From NCBI GenBank assembly GCA_030041305.1, contig JASHOC010000240.1, positions 1-64,000 of the forward strand: DNA of 64,000 bases, given 5' to 3'. Numbering within the stretch: the first letter of the stretch is position 1; every line of letters begins with the position of its first letter. Shown here piece by piece: positions 28,670-37,314 of this stretch. Both the position numbers and the translations under genes were made by a program. The notes below the pieces were generated by a model. The model searched no databases. It saw nothing but the letters and a program-made list of their open reading frames with translations, and was not told the DNA's origin. Source of the DNA: Acidobacteriaceae bacterium (GTDB taxonomy: Bacteria > Acidobacteriota > Terriglobia > Terriglobales > Acidobacteriaceae).

Positions 28670-30145
28670 TTAGGGAATCCGGCACACGGCCAATGATCGA
28701 TCGCGCCATGGGCAGGCGAGGCCCGTCGGCAGCCGTTCGTCCACCACTACCCAATCCACACCAAACTGGCTCTTGAGGCGCTCGAAATCGGCAAGCTCAA
28801 AATGCGCCCAACCCTCCTCGGCCTGCATCTGCCGTTCCCACTCCGGGCCCAGCACGGGAACCTGGATCACCACGGCCGCGTCCTTGATGGCGTCGGCCAA
28901 CTGGCTGCGTTCGGCCAGCGCACGAAAATTGTGGTAATCCTCGCCCTTGGCCTTTAGGTAATACGGGTCGAGGGCAAAATACGCATCCACCGGCGTATTG
29001 CGACGGACCCACGCAAAGGCTTCGAGCCAGGAATTCGCCGCCTGCTCGCCGGGCAGCTCCACATGCGGGCTGGCGCTGAACTCCGCCTTTTGCGCGGCAA
29101 ACATCGCGCCATTCGCGATCAACAAAAACGCTGCCCAGCGCCACGCCTTCGCCTGGAGCACGCACTTTCCCGCCAGGCACCCGGCCAAGAGCGCAAGAAA
29201 AAAGTAGACGATCTGCAGATAGCGCATGGGTTGCAAAGGCGTGAGCCGGATCAGCGACGGCGGAGCCTGGATCGCCATCGCCACGGCTTGCTGAAAGACG
29301 CAAAACGCAAAAACGGCCAGCGCAAAGCGGGCCAGAGGTTGCTCCTCGCGTCTTTGCGCCACGCGCCACAGCAGCCAGAACAAAAGCAAAGGACCCAGTG
29401 CGCCCGACCATTCGTACCAGGTCCATCGGTAGATCTGGCAATAATTGCGCGTCGCCAGCGCCTCGCGCCAGCCCGCATTGGGCGCCCCGAGCACCCACGC
29501 CAGCGGAGCCATTGCTGCTGCCGGGCGCGGCCATGCGCGCGCCCAAGCTGGCGCCGGTTCGAGCAACACCAGGGCGAGAATCAGGCAGAACGAAAAGCCA
29601 ATCGCCCCCATGAGAGGATGAAACAAACACGCCACCAGCAACAACGGCGCGGCTTGCCAGGGCCGTTCCGCCAAGATGCGCGAGACCGACAGTAAGATCA
29701 AAGCGGTGGCGATGTTCCGCGGGTGCAGGTGCTGGTCCATCAAGTACAACCCGGTTCCCGCCACCGGAAGCGTGAACATGGCCGACGCCAGCGCCACGCC
29801 CGCCCATTGCGCATGCGCTTCGGCGAACAACCGCTCCGCGATGCACTTTGAGGCCCATAAAGCGGCAAAGAGAGAAACAAACTGCCAGAATAGTTCGGCC
29901 CAGGCCAGGGGCATGCCCGTGGCGCGAACAAAATGAGCCATCCAATCGTCGAAGACCGTAGCCTGCACCTGAAGCCGGAAGAACTGGGAATTGTACGGGT
30001 AGAGCGCCGGATTGAGGTCAGCCCGTACGGCCGTCAAATAGATGCCGTCGTCCTCAAGCCCGGGATGGTAGCCCATCACCAGAAAACCGAGAAGGGCAAA
30101 AATCAGGACCAGCAGAAAATCAAAAAGCCTTGGGTTGCGCTTCAA
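28670..30145 (-). CDS. Polytopic membrane protein, GT-C-like
   Basis: 491 residues, about ten helices beginning FLLVLIFALLGFLVMGYHPG. The first periplasmic loop GLEDDGIYLTAVRADLNPAL has the paired acidic residues (Glu-Asp-Asp) typical of GT-C glycosyltransferases, and the hydrophilic C-terminal domain after the last helix (NTPVDAYFALDPYYLKAKGE) resembles the soluble tails of the same fold. I do not recognise a named family. It is divergent from the GT2 gene beginning at 30222, and the two could form a pair: a GT2 making polyprenyl-phosphate sugar and a GT-C enzyme using it. That pairing is inference from position. Confidence 0.65.
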   Translation of the reverse strand: MKRNPRLFDFLLVLIFALLGFLVMGYHPGLEDDGIYLTAVRADLNPALYPYNSQFFRLQVQATVFDDWMAHFVRATGMPLAWAELFWQFVSLFAALWASKCIAERLFAEAHAQWAGVALASAMFTLPVAGTGLYLMDQHLHPRNIATALILLSVSRILAERPWQAAPLLLVACLFHPLMGAIGFSFCLILALVLLEPAPAWARAWPRPAAAMAPLAWVLGAPNAGWREALATRNYCQIYRWTWYEWSGALGPLLLFWLLWRVAQRREEQPLARFALAVFAFCVFQQAVAMAIQAPPSLIRLTPLQPMRYLQIVYFFLALLAGCLAGKCVLQAKAWRWAAFLLIANGAMFAAQKAEFSASPHVELPGEQAANSWLEAFAWVRRNTPVDAYFALDPYYLKAKGEDYHNFRALAERSQLADAIKDAAVVIQVPVLGPEWERQMQAEEGWAHFELADFERLKSQFGVDWVVVDERLPTGLACPWRDRSLAVCRIP

Positions 30146-30221
30146 CCTGGTAACCCCGTTGATTCGTTGTCGATTGGGTTTTTTCGTGAGGCGAAAATGC
30201 CGTAAAATATCCTACATTCCC

Positions 30222-31022
30222 ATGGTCGCCCGGACAACAATGCGTTTGCAAGCCGCCAGGATCGCTGGAATCGACCGGGAGGAGAAGCTGAAGCTGGCGC
30301 TGGTGATTCCCACCTTGTGCGAAGCGCAAAATATCAGCCGTCTGCTGCGCCGGGTCCGCGCCGCACTCGATTCCGCCGCCATCAGTTTCGAGATAATCGT
30401 GGTCGACGACAACAGTAGCGACGGCACCGCCGACATTGTGTCCACCATTGCCCGCGAAGATCCGCACGTCCGCCTGATCGTGCGCAAAGGCGAGCGTGGG
30501 CTCTCTGGCGCCATTCTTGACGGCTGGCGCCAAACCGACGCTGGCATACTGGGCGTTATGGATGCCGATCTGCAGCACCCGCCGGAACTGCTCCCGCAAC
30601 TGGTGAGAGCGGTCGAGGACGGCAGCGATCTGGCCGTCGGTAGCCGGTACACTTCAGGCGGCGCACTTGGAGATTGGAATTTCGCCCGCAGGCTCTTTTC
30701 CTTGGTAGCCGTATGGGCCACCTGGCCGGTGCAAAAAGGCGGTCTGCGCGTCCGCGATCCCATGTCCGGTTTCTTCCTGGTCCGCCGCACCGCAATCGAA
30801 CACATCGCATTTCAGCGCACCGGCTTCAAATTGCTCCTGGAAATTCTGGTCCGCGGCCGCGTCGCCTCCGTCCAGGAAATTCCCATCGCCTTTGGCCGGC
30901 GCGCCGGTGGCGCCAGCAAGGCTAACTGCAAAGTCGCGTGGCAGTATGCGCGGTTACTGGCCCACCTTTACGCGTCCAGGTGCGGCTTGCATCGCCGCCA
31001 CGCTCTGGGCGCAGGGTTCTAG
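30222..31022 (+). CDS. GT2 glycosyltransferase, polyprenol-phosphate mannose synthase-like
   Basis: 266 residues from ATG 30222; ATG 30240 is equally possible, and the open frame reaches 30135 but overlaps the divergent neighbour. GT-A motifs: LALVIPTLCEAQNISRLLRR, EIIVVDDNSSDGTADIV, the DxD element MDADLQHPPELLP, and a QEIPIAFGRRAGGASKAN closing motif. This matches Dpm1-type polyprenol-phosphate mannosyltransferases without the C-terminal membrane pair. Such enzymes load a sugar from GDP-mannose or UDP-glucose on undecaprenyl phosphate. The last 20 residues (CGLHRRHALGAGF) look unlike the family and may reflect a shifted end. Confidence 0.8.
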   Translation: MVARTTMRLQAARIAGIDREEKLKLALVIPTLCEAQNISRLLRRVRAALDSAAISFEIIVVDDNSSDGTADIVSTIAREDPHVRLIVRKGERGLSGAILDGWRQTDAGILGVMDADLQHPPELLPQLVRAVEDGSDLAVGSRYTSGGALGDWNFARRLFSLVAVWATWPVQKGGLRVRDPMSGFFLVRRTAIEHIAFQRTGFKLLLEILVRGRVASVQEIPIAFGRRAGGASKANCKVAWQYARLLAHLYASRCGLHRRHALGAGF

Positions 31023-31074
31023 CCAGGACCCGTCAACAATTGGGTACACGGGTTTCAGGTTGTGTTCACAGGCC

Positions 31075-31800
31075 CTAAATCGCAGGAAGCAGCCAACGCA
31101 AGACCAGGAACGCCCCCATCCCGGCGAAGAACACCAGCGCCATGCGAATTCCCGGCTCGCGGTTGACCTCCGGAACCAGGTCCGTAGCGGCTACGTACAG
31201 CGCCACGCCCGCCGAAATCGGCAAACCAAACGGCACCCATCGCGGAATCAGCTCGATCACCAGCACCCCGGCCATGGTTGCCGCGGCCAATGTCACTGCG
31301 GAGGAAAGCGCCGCAGAACGGCTTCTTCCGCTCGCCAGCATCACGCTCGCCATGGTGAAGCCCTCCGGCGCCTTGTGCAGCAGAATGGCAAGAAAGATCA
31401 GCCATCCCAGCCAGCTCGAAATCACAAATCCCGAACCGATGGCCACGCCGTCAAAGAGCGCGTGCGCGCTCAGACCCCCCAACACCGAGTAGCCCGTGCT
31501 CGCCGATACAAACTCGCCGCGATGAGTCTCCTCGCCATAGTGAAAATGCGCATTGATCGTATGCTCCAACAGGTGAACCACACAGTATCCGGCTACGATC
31601 AGGATCGGACTGAGCCGCGGGTTGAGCTTCATGCTCTCGGGCGCCATCTCGAGCAGGGCTGTGGCTAATAGAAAGCCCGCGCCCAGGGCGACAAAGTAGC
31701 GCAGATAGCGTTCCACGCCGCGCGCCCGCACCAGCACCAATCCACCCGCCACATCGGCGAGCGCCGCCACCGCGCCCAAGAGGAGCGACACTTTCAGCAT
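31075..31800 (-). CDS. ZIP family metal transporter
   Basis: 241 residues with about eight helices. The ZIP metal path is visible in two adjacent helices: SAHALFDGVAIGSGFVISSW and ILLHKAPEGFTMASVMLASG, with the His-x-x-x-x-Gly and His-Lys-Ala-Pro-Glu-Gly patterns. A His-rich loop (EHTINAHFHYGEETHRGE) precedes them. ZIP proteins carry Zn2+, Mn2+ or Fe2+ into the cytoplasm; GufA-like bacterial members share this short form. It is about 90 bases downstream of ychF on the same strand. Confidence 0.87.
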   Translation of the reverse strand: MLKVSLLLGAVAALADVAGGLVLVRARGVERYLRYFVALGAGFLLATALLEMAPESMKLNPRLSPILIVAGYCVVHLLEHTINAHFHYGEETHRGEFVSASTGYSVLGGLSAHALFDGVAIGSGFVISSWLGWLIFLAILLHKAPEGFTMASVMLASGRSRSAALSSAVTLAAATMAGVLVIELIPRWVPFGLPISAGVALYVAATDLVPEVNREPGIRMALVFFAGMGAFLVLRWLLPAI

Positions 31801-31892
31801 GATTGAAGTAACCGCCCTTCAACAAAGCGGAGAGCCTGTTCCGATGAAAGCTCTGCAAGCGGCCAACCGGGAACCGCCAGCCGCAAGCCGCC

Positions 31893-32978
31893 TCAGCCGC
31901 TGTGCCGGATATGCAGAACATCGCCGTCCTGCACCACGTAGTCCTTGCCTTCCAGTCGTAGCGTGCCCTTGGCGCGTGCGGCCGCTTCGGACCCGGCGGC
32001 CAGCAGATTATCCCAGCGAATGGTTTCGGCGCGAATGAAATGGTGCTCGAGATCGGTGTGAATCACTCCCGCCGCTTGTGGCGCTTTGGACCCCAGGGGC
32101 ACCGTCCAGGCGCGGCATTCGTCTTCGCCTGCGGTAAAAAAACTGATCAGTCCCAGCAATTCGTAGCTCTTGCGGATCAGCCGCACCAGCCCGCTTTCGC
32201 GCAGCCCATAGCTCTCCAGAAAGTCCGCCGCTTCGGCATCGTCCATCTCTGCCAGTTCCGCCTCCACCTTGCCGCAGATCACCGTAGCCGCCGCATTGGG
32301 CCGGTGAGCTACCTCGTTGAGCCCAAAGCGGCTGACCGCCGACTCCAGGTCCGCGCCCAGAGTAGTGCTTTCTCCGATATTAAGAACATACAGAACAGGC
32401 TTTTGTGACAAGAACATGAACCCCTTGATGAGCTTCTTTTCTTCCCCCGTAATTTCTAGCTCGCGCAGCGGCCTCTCTTTTTCGAGCGCCTCTTTTGACC
32501 GTAAAAGCAGCTCCTGTTCACGTTCCAGCTCTCCTGTCCTCGCCTTTTTCAGGTCCTTTTCTACGCGCTCGAGGCGCTTCTCCACCTGCCCGAGGTCGCT
32601 CACCATCAGGTCGAATTCGACATTCTTGACGTCGCACATCGGGTCGATGGGCCCCACATGGGGAATCGACTCGTCCTCGAAAGCGCGCAAGACGTGAATC
32701 AGCGCGTCCACCTGGCGCAGGTTGGCGAGAAGGGCCGTCTCCTTCAGCGCCTCTTGTCCAATGGCGGCTACGTCGACATACTCTACGGTGGCGAATGTGG
32801 TCTTTTTCGGCGAGTAGAGCGCCGAGAGCTTCTCTAGCCGCTCGTCGGGAACCCGCGCCACGCCGATGTGCGCCTCGCGCGGATTCGAGCGTCCGTGCTC
32901 CTCGATGTGCGCCCTGGTCAGTATTTTGAACAACGAAGTCTTGCCCACCTGCGGCAGGCCGATAATTCCGGTCTTCAT
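31893..32978 (-). CDS. ychF: Redox-regulated ATPase YchF (OLA1 family GTPase fold)
   Basis: 361 residues, near full length. The P-loop is GLPQVGKTSLFKIL at residues 6-19. The switch and G3 region with VEYVDVAAI is in place, and the altered G4 (NIGES in VLYVLNIGEST rather than NKxD) agrees with ATP instead of GTP preference. An alpha-helical coiled-coil insert (EKRLERVEKDLKKARTGELE) and the C-terminal TGS domain (VPLGSKAPQAAGVIHTDLEH) are present. YchF binds ribosomes and modulates oxidative stress responses. No co-transcribed neighbour except the ZIP gene. Confidence 0.95.
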   Translation of the reverse strand: MKTGIIGLPQVGKTSLFKILTRAHIEEHGRSNPREAHIGVARVPDERLEKLSALYSPKKTTFATVEYVDVAAIGQEALKETALLANLRQVDALIHVLRAFEDESIPHVGPIDPMCDVKNVEFDLMVSDLGQVEKRLERVEKDLKKARTGELEREQELLLRSKEALEKERPLRELEITGEEKKLIKGFMFLSQKPVLYVLNIGESTTLGADLESAVSRFGLNEVAHRPNAAATVICGKVEAELAEMDDAEAADFLESYGLRESGLVRLIRKSYELLGLISFFTAGEDECRAWTVPLGSKAPQAAGVIHTDLEHHFIRAETIRWDNLLAAGSEAAARAKGTLRLEGKDYVVQDGDVLHIRHSG

Positions 32979-33025
32979 GATTTCCTATTATCAGGGTTCG
33001 GAATGTAAGGGTCGCGGATCAGAGG

Positions 33026-33352
33026 TCAGTTCTCAGTCTGCTTCCGCTCAAGTTCGTCAGGGAGCACTTCGAAGACCTTTGTCCCCGCGATACTCTCGAT
33101 TCCCCGTGGACTTCCCGCACTGATCGCAACAACCTGTCGTCCAGCGGAATCAATGTCTCGGCGCAGAATGGTACGCGTAAGAACTCCGGCCCTCGGGTAT
33201 TCGCTCTGCGCATCCAGATCCTCGACGCAAACCACTGGCATTTATTCGTTGAACGTCCATATTCGTCCATGCGCATCCGCGAACAGACACTCCACGAATC
33301 CAGCCTGGTGTGCATCGATAAATCTCGAAATCGTGACCCTCCCCGAGGGCAT
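33026..33352 (-). pseudogene. Small hypothetical protein interrupted by an in-frame TAA
   Basis: Two open stretches in the same frame, 36 residues (MPSGRVTISRFIDAHQAGFV to IWTFNE) and 71 residues (MPVVCVEDLDAQSEYPRAGV onward to ERKQTEN), are separated only by one TAA at 33242-33244. I recall a family of roughly 110-residue bacterial proteins in which a line like DAHGRxWxFxEKVPVV continues through to GIESxxGxxxFEVLPxxL; here the Lys codon would be AAA changed to TAA. This suggests one broken gene. The alternative is two translationally coupled micro-genes, since the stop abuts the next ATG. No function known. Confidence 0.5.
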
Positions 33353-33375
33353 TTCCGATCCGTTATTCCTGGCCC

Positions 33376-33867
33376 CTAGCTTTTGGTGCTCTCCGCATGT
33401 GCCACCAGCACCACTACGGTCAAGCCAAGCAGCGAGACAATTTCTTCCACCGTTACGCTGCGGTTGTGCAGTTTGTTGAAATCCACGGTCAGCGGATTGG
33501 CCGTGTCGGCGGTGTTGATCGCGCCCCCGGCGGCGATGCGGTCGCGCTCCATGGCCGGGATAATTCCGAACTGCGAATAGACGGTGCCGACAATCATCAG
33601 GACCACAAGCACCATGGGCGCCAGCACCGCGCGCGGTTTGAAGACGGCCCATACCGGAGCAAGCGCCAGCACCGCCAGCAGCACCAATCCGCACACCAGC
33701 CCCATGCCGTGCAGAATGCGCAGCAACTCGCCCACAATGGCGCCCGCGGCATGCGTGTTCGGCATCAGAGTGGGAAACGTGACCGCGGCCACAACCGGGA
33801 AAAAGATCTCCGCGCCCAGCCAGACAATCAGCGCAAGATAAAGCAGAAACCGCAGCAGAGTCTTCAC
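33376..33867 (-). CDS. DUF4149 domain membrane protein
   Basis: 163 residues with four helices: FLLYLALIVWLGAEIFFPVV, GELLRILHGMGLVCGLVLLA, a third with APMVLVVLMIVGTVYSQFGI, and a C-terminal SLLGLTVVVLVAHA. The arrangement, and the hydrophilic AMERDRIAAGG then FNKLHNRSVTVEE before the last helix, match DUF4149 (a TMEM205-like family of unknown role). It sits between htpX and the broken small gene, all on the minus strand. Confidence 0.8.
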   Translation of the reverse strand: MKTLLRFLLYLALIVWLGAEIFFPVVAAVTFPTLMPNTHAAGAIVGELLRILHGMGLVCGLVLLAVLALAPVWAVFKPRAVLAPMVLVVLMIVGTVYSQFGIIPAMERDRIAAGGAINTADTANPLTVDFNKLHNRSVTVEEIVSLLGLTVVVLVAHAESTKS

Positions 33868-34026
33868 TTGGGAAGGATACAGGAGCGGGGAACCCGGATA
33901 CGGATCAGTGACTGGGAAATGATCGCCGGTCTCCGCTCCTTGTCTTTTGAAGACTCCGTCCGGCTAGTGCAATGCTTGTTCCCTTGTTCCCGTGGTCCCC
34001 GGTCCAAATCCCTGTTCCCTGACCCG
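33868..34026. repeat. Intergenic region with TTCCC-rich tract
   Basis: Positions 33969-34022 hold short imperfect repeats of CTTGTTCCC, GTGGTCCCC and CTGTTCCCTGA. A similar tract (ATCCCTTGTTCCCTCAGTCC and following) lies at 53547-53583. No gene seen. These G/C-skewed tracts may be a small dispersed repeat of this genome. Confidence 0.4.
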
Positions 34027-34896
34027 TTATTTCTGCGGCGCCCCATACACCGACGGCCGGCCGATCAGCCGCTCAATCCTCTTCTGGATGGGCGGGTGGG
34101 TCGAAAACAGATTGGCGAACGTCTGCCCGGAAAGCAGCGGCGCCACGATGAACAGGTGCGCCGAACTCGGCGAAGCCGGCAGCGGCACGCGCTGACTCAC
34201 CGCGGAAATTTTCTCCAGCGCGCTCGCCAGCGCGTACGGATTGCCGGTGAGGTGCGCGCCCGAAGCGTCGGCCTCATACTCGCGGGTGCGGGAGACCCAA
34301 AGCTGGATCAGCATGGCCGCAAAGGGCGCTAGCAGCAGCATGAAGAACGCACCCAACCCGCCGCCCTCGCGGTCGCGCTCGCCGCCTTCCATGCCGCCGA
34401 ACGCGCCAAACCAGAAGCCCATCCGCGCCAGAATCGTAATCGCACCGGCCAGCGTAGCTGCAATCGAGCTGGTGAGAATGTCGCGATTGCGCACGTGGCC
34501 CAGCTCGTGCGCCAGCACGCCTTCTAGTTCATCATCGTTCAGTAACCCCAGAATCCCATGCGTCATGGCCACCGAGGCGTGTTGCGGATTGCGCCCCGTG
34601 GCGAAAGCGTTGGGCGACTCGGTGGGAATCACATAAATCTTCGGCATGGGAAGGCCGGCGCGTTGCGTCAGCCGCTCCACCACGTCGTAGGCGCGCGGCA
34701 GCTCTTCGCGCGTCACCGGCCGCGCTCCGTACATCGCCAGGGCAATCTTGTCGGAATAAAAGTAGCTGAAGAAGTTCATCCCCGCCGCGATCACAAACGC
34801 GATCACCGCGCCATTTTCTCCGCCGAAATACTCTCCGGCCAGCACCAGCAGCAGGGTTAAAGCCGTAAGAAGAATCGTCGTCTTCAAGCCGTTCAC
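34027..34896 (-). CDS. htpX: Membrane zinc metalloprotease HtpX
   Basis: 289 residues from GTG at 34896, chosen for the GGAG seven bases upstream and for the immediate helix (KTTILLTALTLLLVLAGEYF); the frame reaches 34980 without support. Second helix at 30-47. The zinc site is HELGH at residues 130-134 with a downstream REYEADASGAH third ligand (Glu). HtpX is a stress-linked inner-membrane protease that clears misfolded membrane proteins. C-terminal STHPPIQKRIERL is the usual family ending. Confidence 0.93.
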   Translation of the reverse strand: MNGLKTTILLTALTLLLVLAGEYFGGENGAVIAFVIAAGMNFFSYFYSDKIALAMYGARPVTREELPRAYDVVERLTQRAGLPMPKIYVIPTESPNAFATGRNPQHASVAMTHGILGLLNDDELEGVLAHELGHVRNRDILTSSIAATLAGAITILARMGFWFGAFGGMEGGERDREGGGLGAFFMLLLAPFAAMLIQLWVSRTREYEADASGAHLTGNPYALASALEKISAVSQRVPLPASPSSAHLFIVAPLLSGQTFANLFSTHPPIQKRIERLIGRPSVYGAPQK

Positions 34897-35121
34897 GGTC
34901 GTGCTCCTTGCAGCCGGCATCGAGCAGTCGGCTTGCGCGTCTTCCCTTCCTTCGATGCGAGACGGGGCGGAAAGTCCCAAAACTCTCCCGATAGCGCCAA
35001 AGTCATCCGATGGCCGAGACTCTCGTTATGGAACCATACGCACACGAGCGCCCGAAGGTTTCCTCCGGCGCTGAGCGATGCAATTGTTAATGGTTGGAAG
35101 CTAAAAGTTGGGTACTCGCAT

Positions 35122-36405
35122 TCACGAGCTGCGTTTCAGCGCCCGCTTCAGCACTGTCTCCAGCGCCGCCTTCACCTCGGCGTAGTCCTTGGCCGTGATC
35201 GTATCAGAAAGTTTCTCGCTCTCCAGCGCGAAGAGCTCTTCTTTGAGCGCGTTTAACAAGGCGTTGTTCCTCGCCCCGTGAGTCGCGGAAGAGGCCAGGC
35301 CCGGCGTAGCAGGAATTGCCAGCGCGCCCGCGGCGCCCGCAGCAGGCATCCCGGCCACCGCCGGCTTGCGCAGCAGGAATCCCGCAGCCGTGGCCAGCAG
35401 CAGCGCCAGTCCGCCGAGAATCCACCACTTATACTTGCTCAACGGATCGGGCGTATCGATCGGTGTCCCGATGCCGCCGCCGGGCGTGCCCCCGTTCGCC
35501 GTCTGGCTGTCGCCCTGCGGGTTGCCGGGAGCCGTGTTCTGCGCCTCGCGCGGAATCGATCCCGTCCCCCCGATCGTGAACGCCAGCGCCTTATCGGCGG
35601 CCACGTTCTTCACCAGAAATGTCTGGATACCCGGGTCGGCTTGCACCGGCGTGAAATTTGTCCCCGAACCGGACGTGAGCGACATGCTTTTGGGAAGAAG
35701 CACGGCCACATTGTCCGCAGGCAGCGACTCCTGTGTCGTGAATGCAAATTTGCCGCTATACGGTACGGTATAGCTGATCTGGAAAAGGGTATCCTTTTCT
35801 CCGTCATCCGGCTGAATGGGAAAATCGAACGAATATCGCCCCTTGGCGCCATCCGGATCAAGCTTCACTGAGGTGGGCAACCCGTTCGGCCGCTGCGCAC
35901 CCGTGTCGGTAATCGCCGCTCCCGGGGGCAGTTCAATCTCGAATGAACGATGGCTCCATTGCGTCACCGGCGGCGAACTGGTGTTATGCACGAAGTACCG
36001 CTCGTCCACACGCAGTTGGCCATTATCCGCTTCCGCTTCCATGACGTCTGCCTCAATGCGCACCCCAGACACTTTGGGAGCCACGTCATACACAGGGATG
36101 TCGCCCGGCCCTCCGCCCTCCGGCGCAGCAATAAAATACCCCGCGCCCTGGTGCGTCACCCGGATCAGGTAGGGGCCCGGCCCGGGCTCGTTCAGGGAAT
36201 AATGCCCGTGCGCGTCCGTGGTGGCGTGCGCCACTTCGCCCATCCCCGCCTGTACATCAAGCATCGCCACCGTGTCGCCCACAGCGGGCTTGCCACTGGT
36301 CTTATCGGTCACCGTGCCGGAAATTTGCGCACCCTGCGCGAATGCGGCGCAACAAAGCAATCCAACTCCCAGTGTGCTTGCGAAATAAGCTATCGACTTC
36401 TTCAT
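35122..36405 (-). CDS. Exported protein with carboxypeptidase-regulatory-like domain and C-terminal membrane anchor
   Basis: 427 residues. Signal peptide (KKSIAYFASTLGVGLLCCAA), a transthyretin-like/CarboxypepD_reg domain (AQISGTVTDKTSGKPAVGDT through YLIRVTHQGAGYFIA), a long beta-rich middle part, a Thr/Gly/Pro linker near 300-325, one membrane helix (WWILGGLALLLATAAGFLLR), and a cytoplasmic helix pair (NALKEELFALESEKLSDTI) in which KDYAEVKAALETVLKRAL recalls the C-terminal helices of CcmI-like and zinc-ribbon proteins. It follows the ccm genes with an 80-base gap and the same orientation, so a role in cytochrome c maturation or its regulation is possible but not shown. Confidence 0.7.
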   Translation of the reverse strand: MKKSIAYFASTLGVGLLCCAAFAQGAQISGTVTDKTSGKPAVGDTVAMLDVQAGMGEVAHATTDAHGHYSLNEPGPGPYLIRVTHQGAGYFIAAPEGGGPGDIPVYDVAPKVSGVRIEADVMEAEADNGQLRVDERYFVHNTSSPPVTQWSHRSFEIELPPGAAITDTGAQRPNGLPTSVKLDPDGAKGRYSFDFPIQPDDGEKDTLFQISYTVPYSGKFAFTTQESLPADNVAVLLPKSMSLTSGSGTNFTPVQADPGIQTFLVKNVAADKALAFTIGGTGSIPREAQNTAPGNPQGDSQTANGGTPGGGIGTPIDTPDPLSKYKWWILGGLALLLATAAGFLLRKPAVAGMPAAGAAGALAIPATPGLASSATHGARNNALLNALKEELFALESEKLSDTITAKDYAEVKAALETVLKRALKRSS

Positions 36406-36489
36406 TTCGTGCCTGATCCCAATCCTTTCGTCCTTTTCGCGGTCTGGTGCGCTCCGGGATCGAAAAAGCCACCGACCCGAAGCCTCCTA

Positions 36490-36768
36490 TCAAGCCCCCT
36501 GCAGATGGTCGATTTCCGCCAATAATTGCGCCGTCTCACTCTCGAGCAGCGCGCGCTGGGCGTGGAAGTCGTCTTCCGGATACTTGCCGGCGCGGTATTC
36601 GAAATTCAAATCCCGCAGATTTTCGTACAGCTGCTCTTTGCGCTCCAGCAAAAAGTCCAGCCGAGTCTTCTCGCGGTGGCTGGCAAAGCCGTTTTCCGGC
36701 CAAAACGTGTAGACCACCAGCGCGAACAGTAAAAACATCCCCACAATCAGGCCTTCGCTCTCGCTCAT
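36490..36768 (-). CDS. CcmI-like small membrane protein
   Basis: 92 residues. One N-terminal helix (SEGLIVGMFLLFALVVYTFW) and a cytoplasmic coiled coil: LERKEQLYENLRDLNFEYRA then a PEDDFHAQRALLESETAQLL segment. The pattern 'L..LRDL.FEY..GK....DF' is that of the N-terminal part of CcmI, the heme-lyase accessory protein. It begins three bases after the ccmH stop, which supports a cytochrome c maturation role. No periplasmic TPR half is present. Confidence 0.7.
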   Translation of the reverse strand: MSESEGLIVGMFLLFALVVYTFWPENGFASHREKTRLDFLLERKEQLYENLRDLNFEYRAGKYPEDDFHAQRALLESETAQLLAEIDHLQGA

Positions 36769-36771
36769 GAC

Positions 36772-37314
36772 TCAAATCCCTCCCTCGGCGCCTGTCTCCC
36801 GTCGAATTCTCTCCAGGCGCTCGCGTTCGGCCGGATTCAACTTGGCCGGATCGGTGACCTCCGAGGCTGCGGCAGCGCCCACTGAAAATCCCGACCACCG
36901 CCGGATCAGGAGAATCGTTCCCAAAAGCGCCGCGGCAAACACCGCGAATGGGGCGATCCACGCCACTAGGTCAAAACCGTGGGCGGGAGGCGCAGCCAAA
37001 ACCGTCGCCCCGTATTTCGCCACAAAGGCGTTGTAAATCTGCTGGTCGGTCATGTTGGCGCCGATATCCGCGCTCAAATCCGCCATCTCCTGTCCGCGGT
37101 CAGGGCAGCCAACGTGATCGCATTCTCCCAAGAGTTGCGAGCAGCCGCACATGCACATCAGATGGTGGTCCAGGTAGTTCATCCCCGAAGCCGGGCTCCC
37201 CGCGCCCAGGCTCAAGCAAACCGCGACCGCCAATAGGACGGCCTGCATCGACTTGATCCAAAATGAAAGCCAACGCCAGCCTCCGGGCGGGTTTTTGGCT
37301 TCAACACCCCCCAT
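36772..37314 (-). CDS. ccmH: Cytochrome c-type biogenesis protein CcmH
   Basis: 180 residues from ATG at 37314, which overlaps the ccmF stop by one base (TGATG). Signal-like helix (SMQAVLLAVAVCLSLGAGSP), then the redox centre LMCMCGCSQLLGECDHVGCP, and after a three-helix bundle a C-terminal helix FAVFAAALLGTILLIRR. Standard CcmH has LRCxxCQ; here CMCGC with two more Cys is the variant I know from Acidobacteriota and some Deltaproteobacteria. CcmH reduces the apocytochrome thiols. Operon: ccmF, ccmH, CcmI-like, then the carboxypeptidase-regulatory-like gene. Confidence 0.85.
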   Translation of the reverse strand: MGGVEAKNPPGGWRWLSFWIKSMQAVLLAVAVCLSLGAGSPASGMNYLDHHLMCMCGCSQLLGECDHVGCPDRGQEMADLSADIGANMTDQQIYNAFVAKYGATVLAAPPAHGFDLVAWIAPFAVFAAALLGTILLIRRWSGFSVGAAAASEVTDPAKLNPAERERLERIRRETGAEGGI

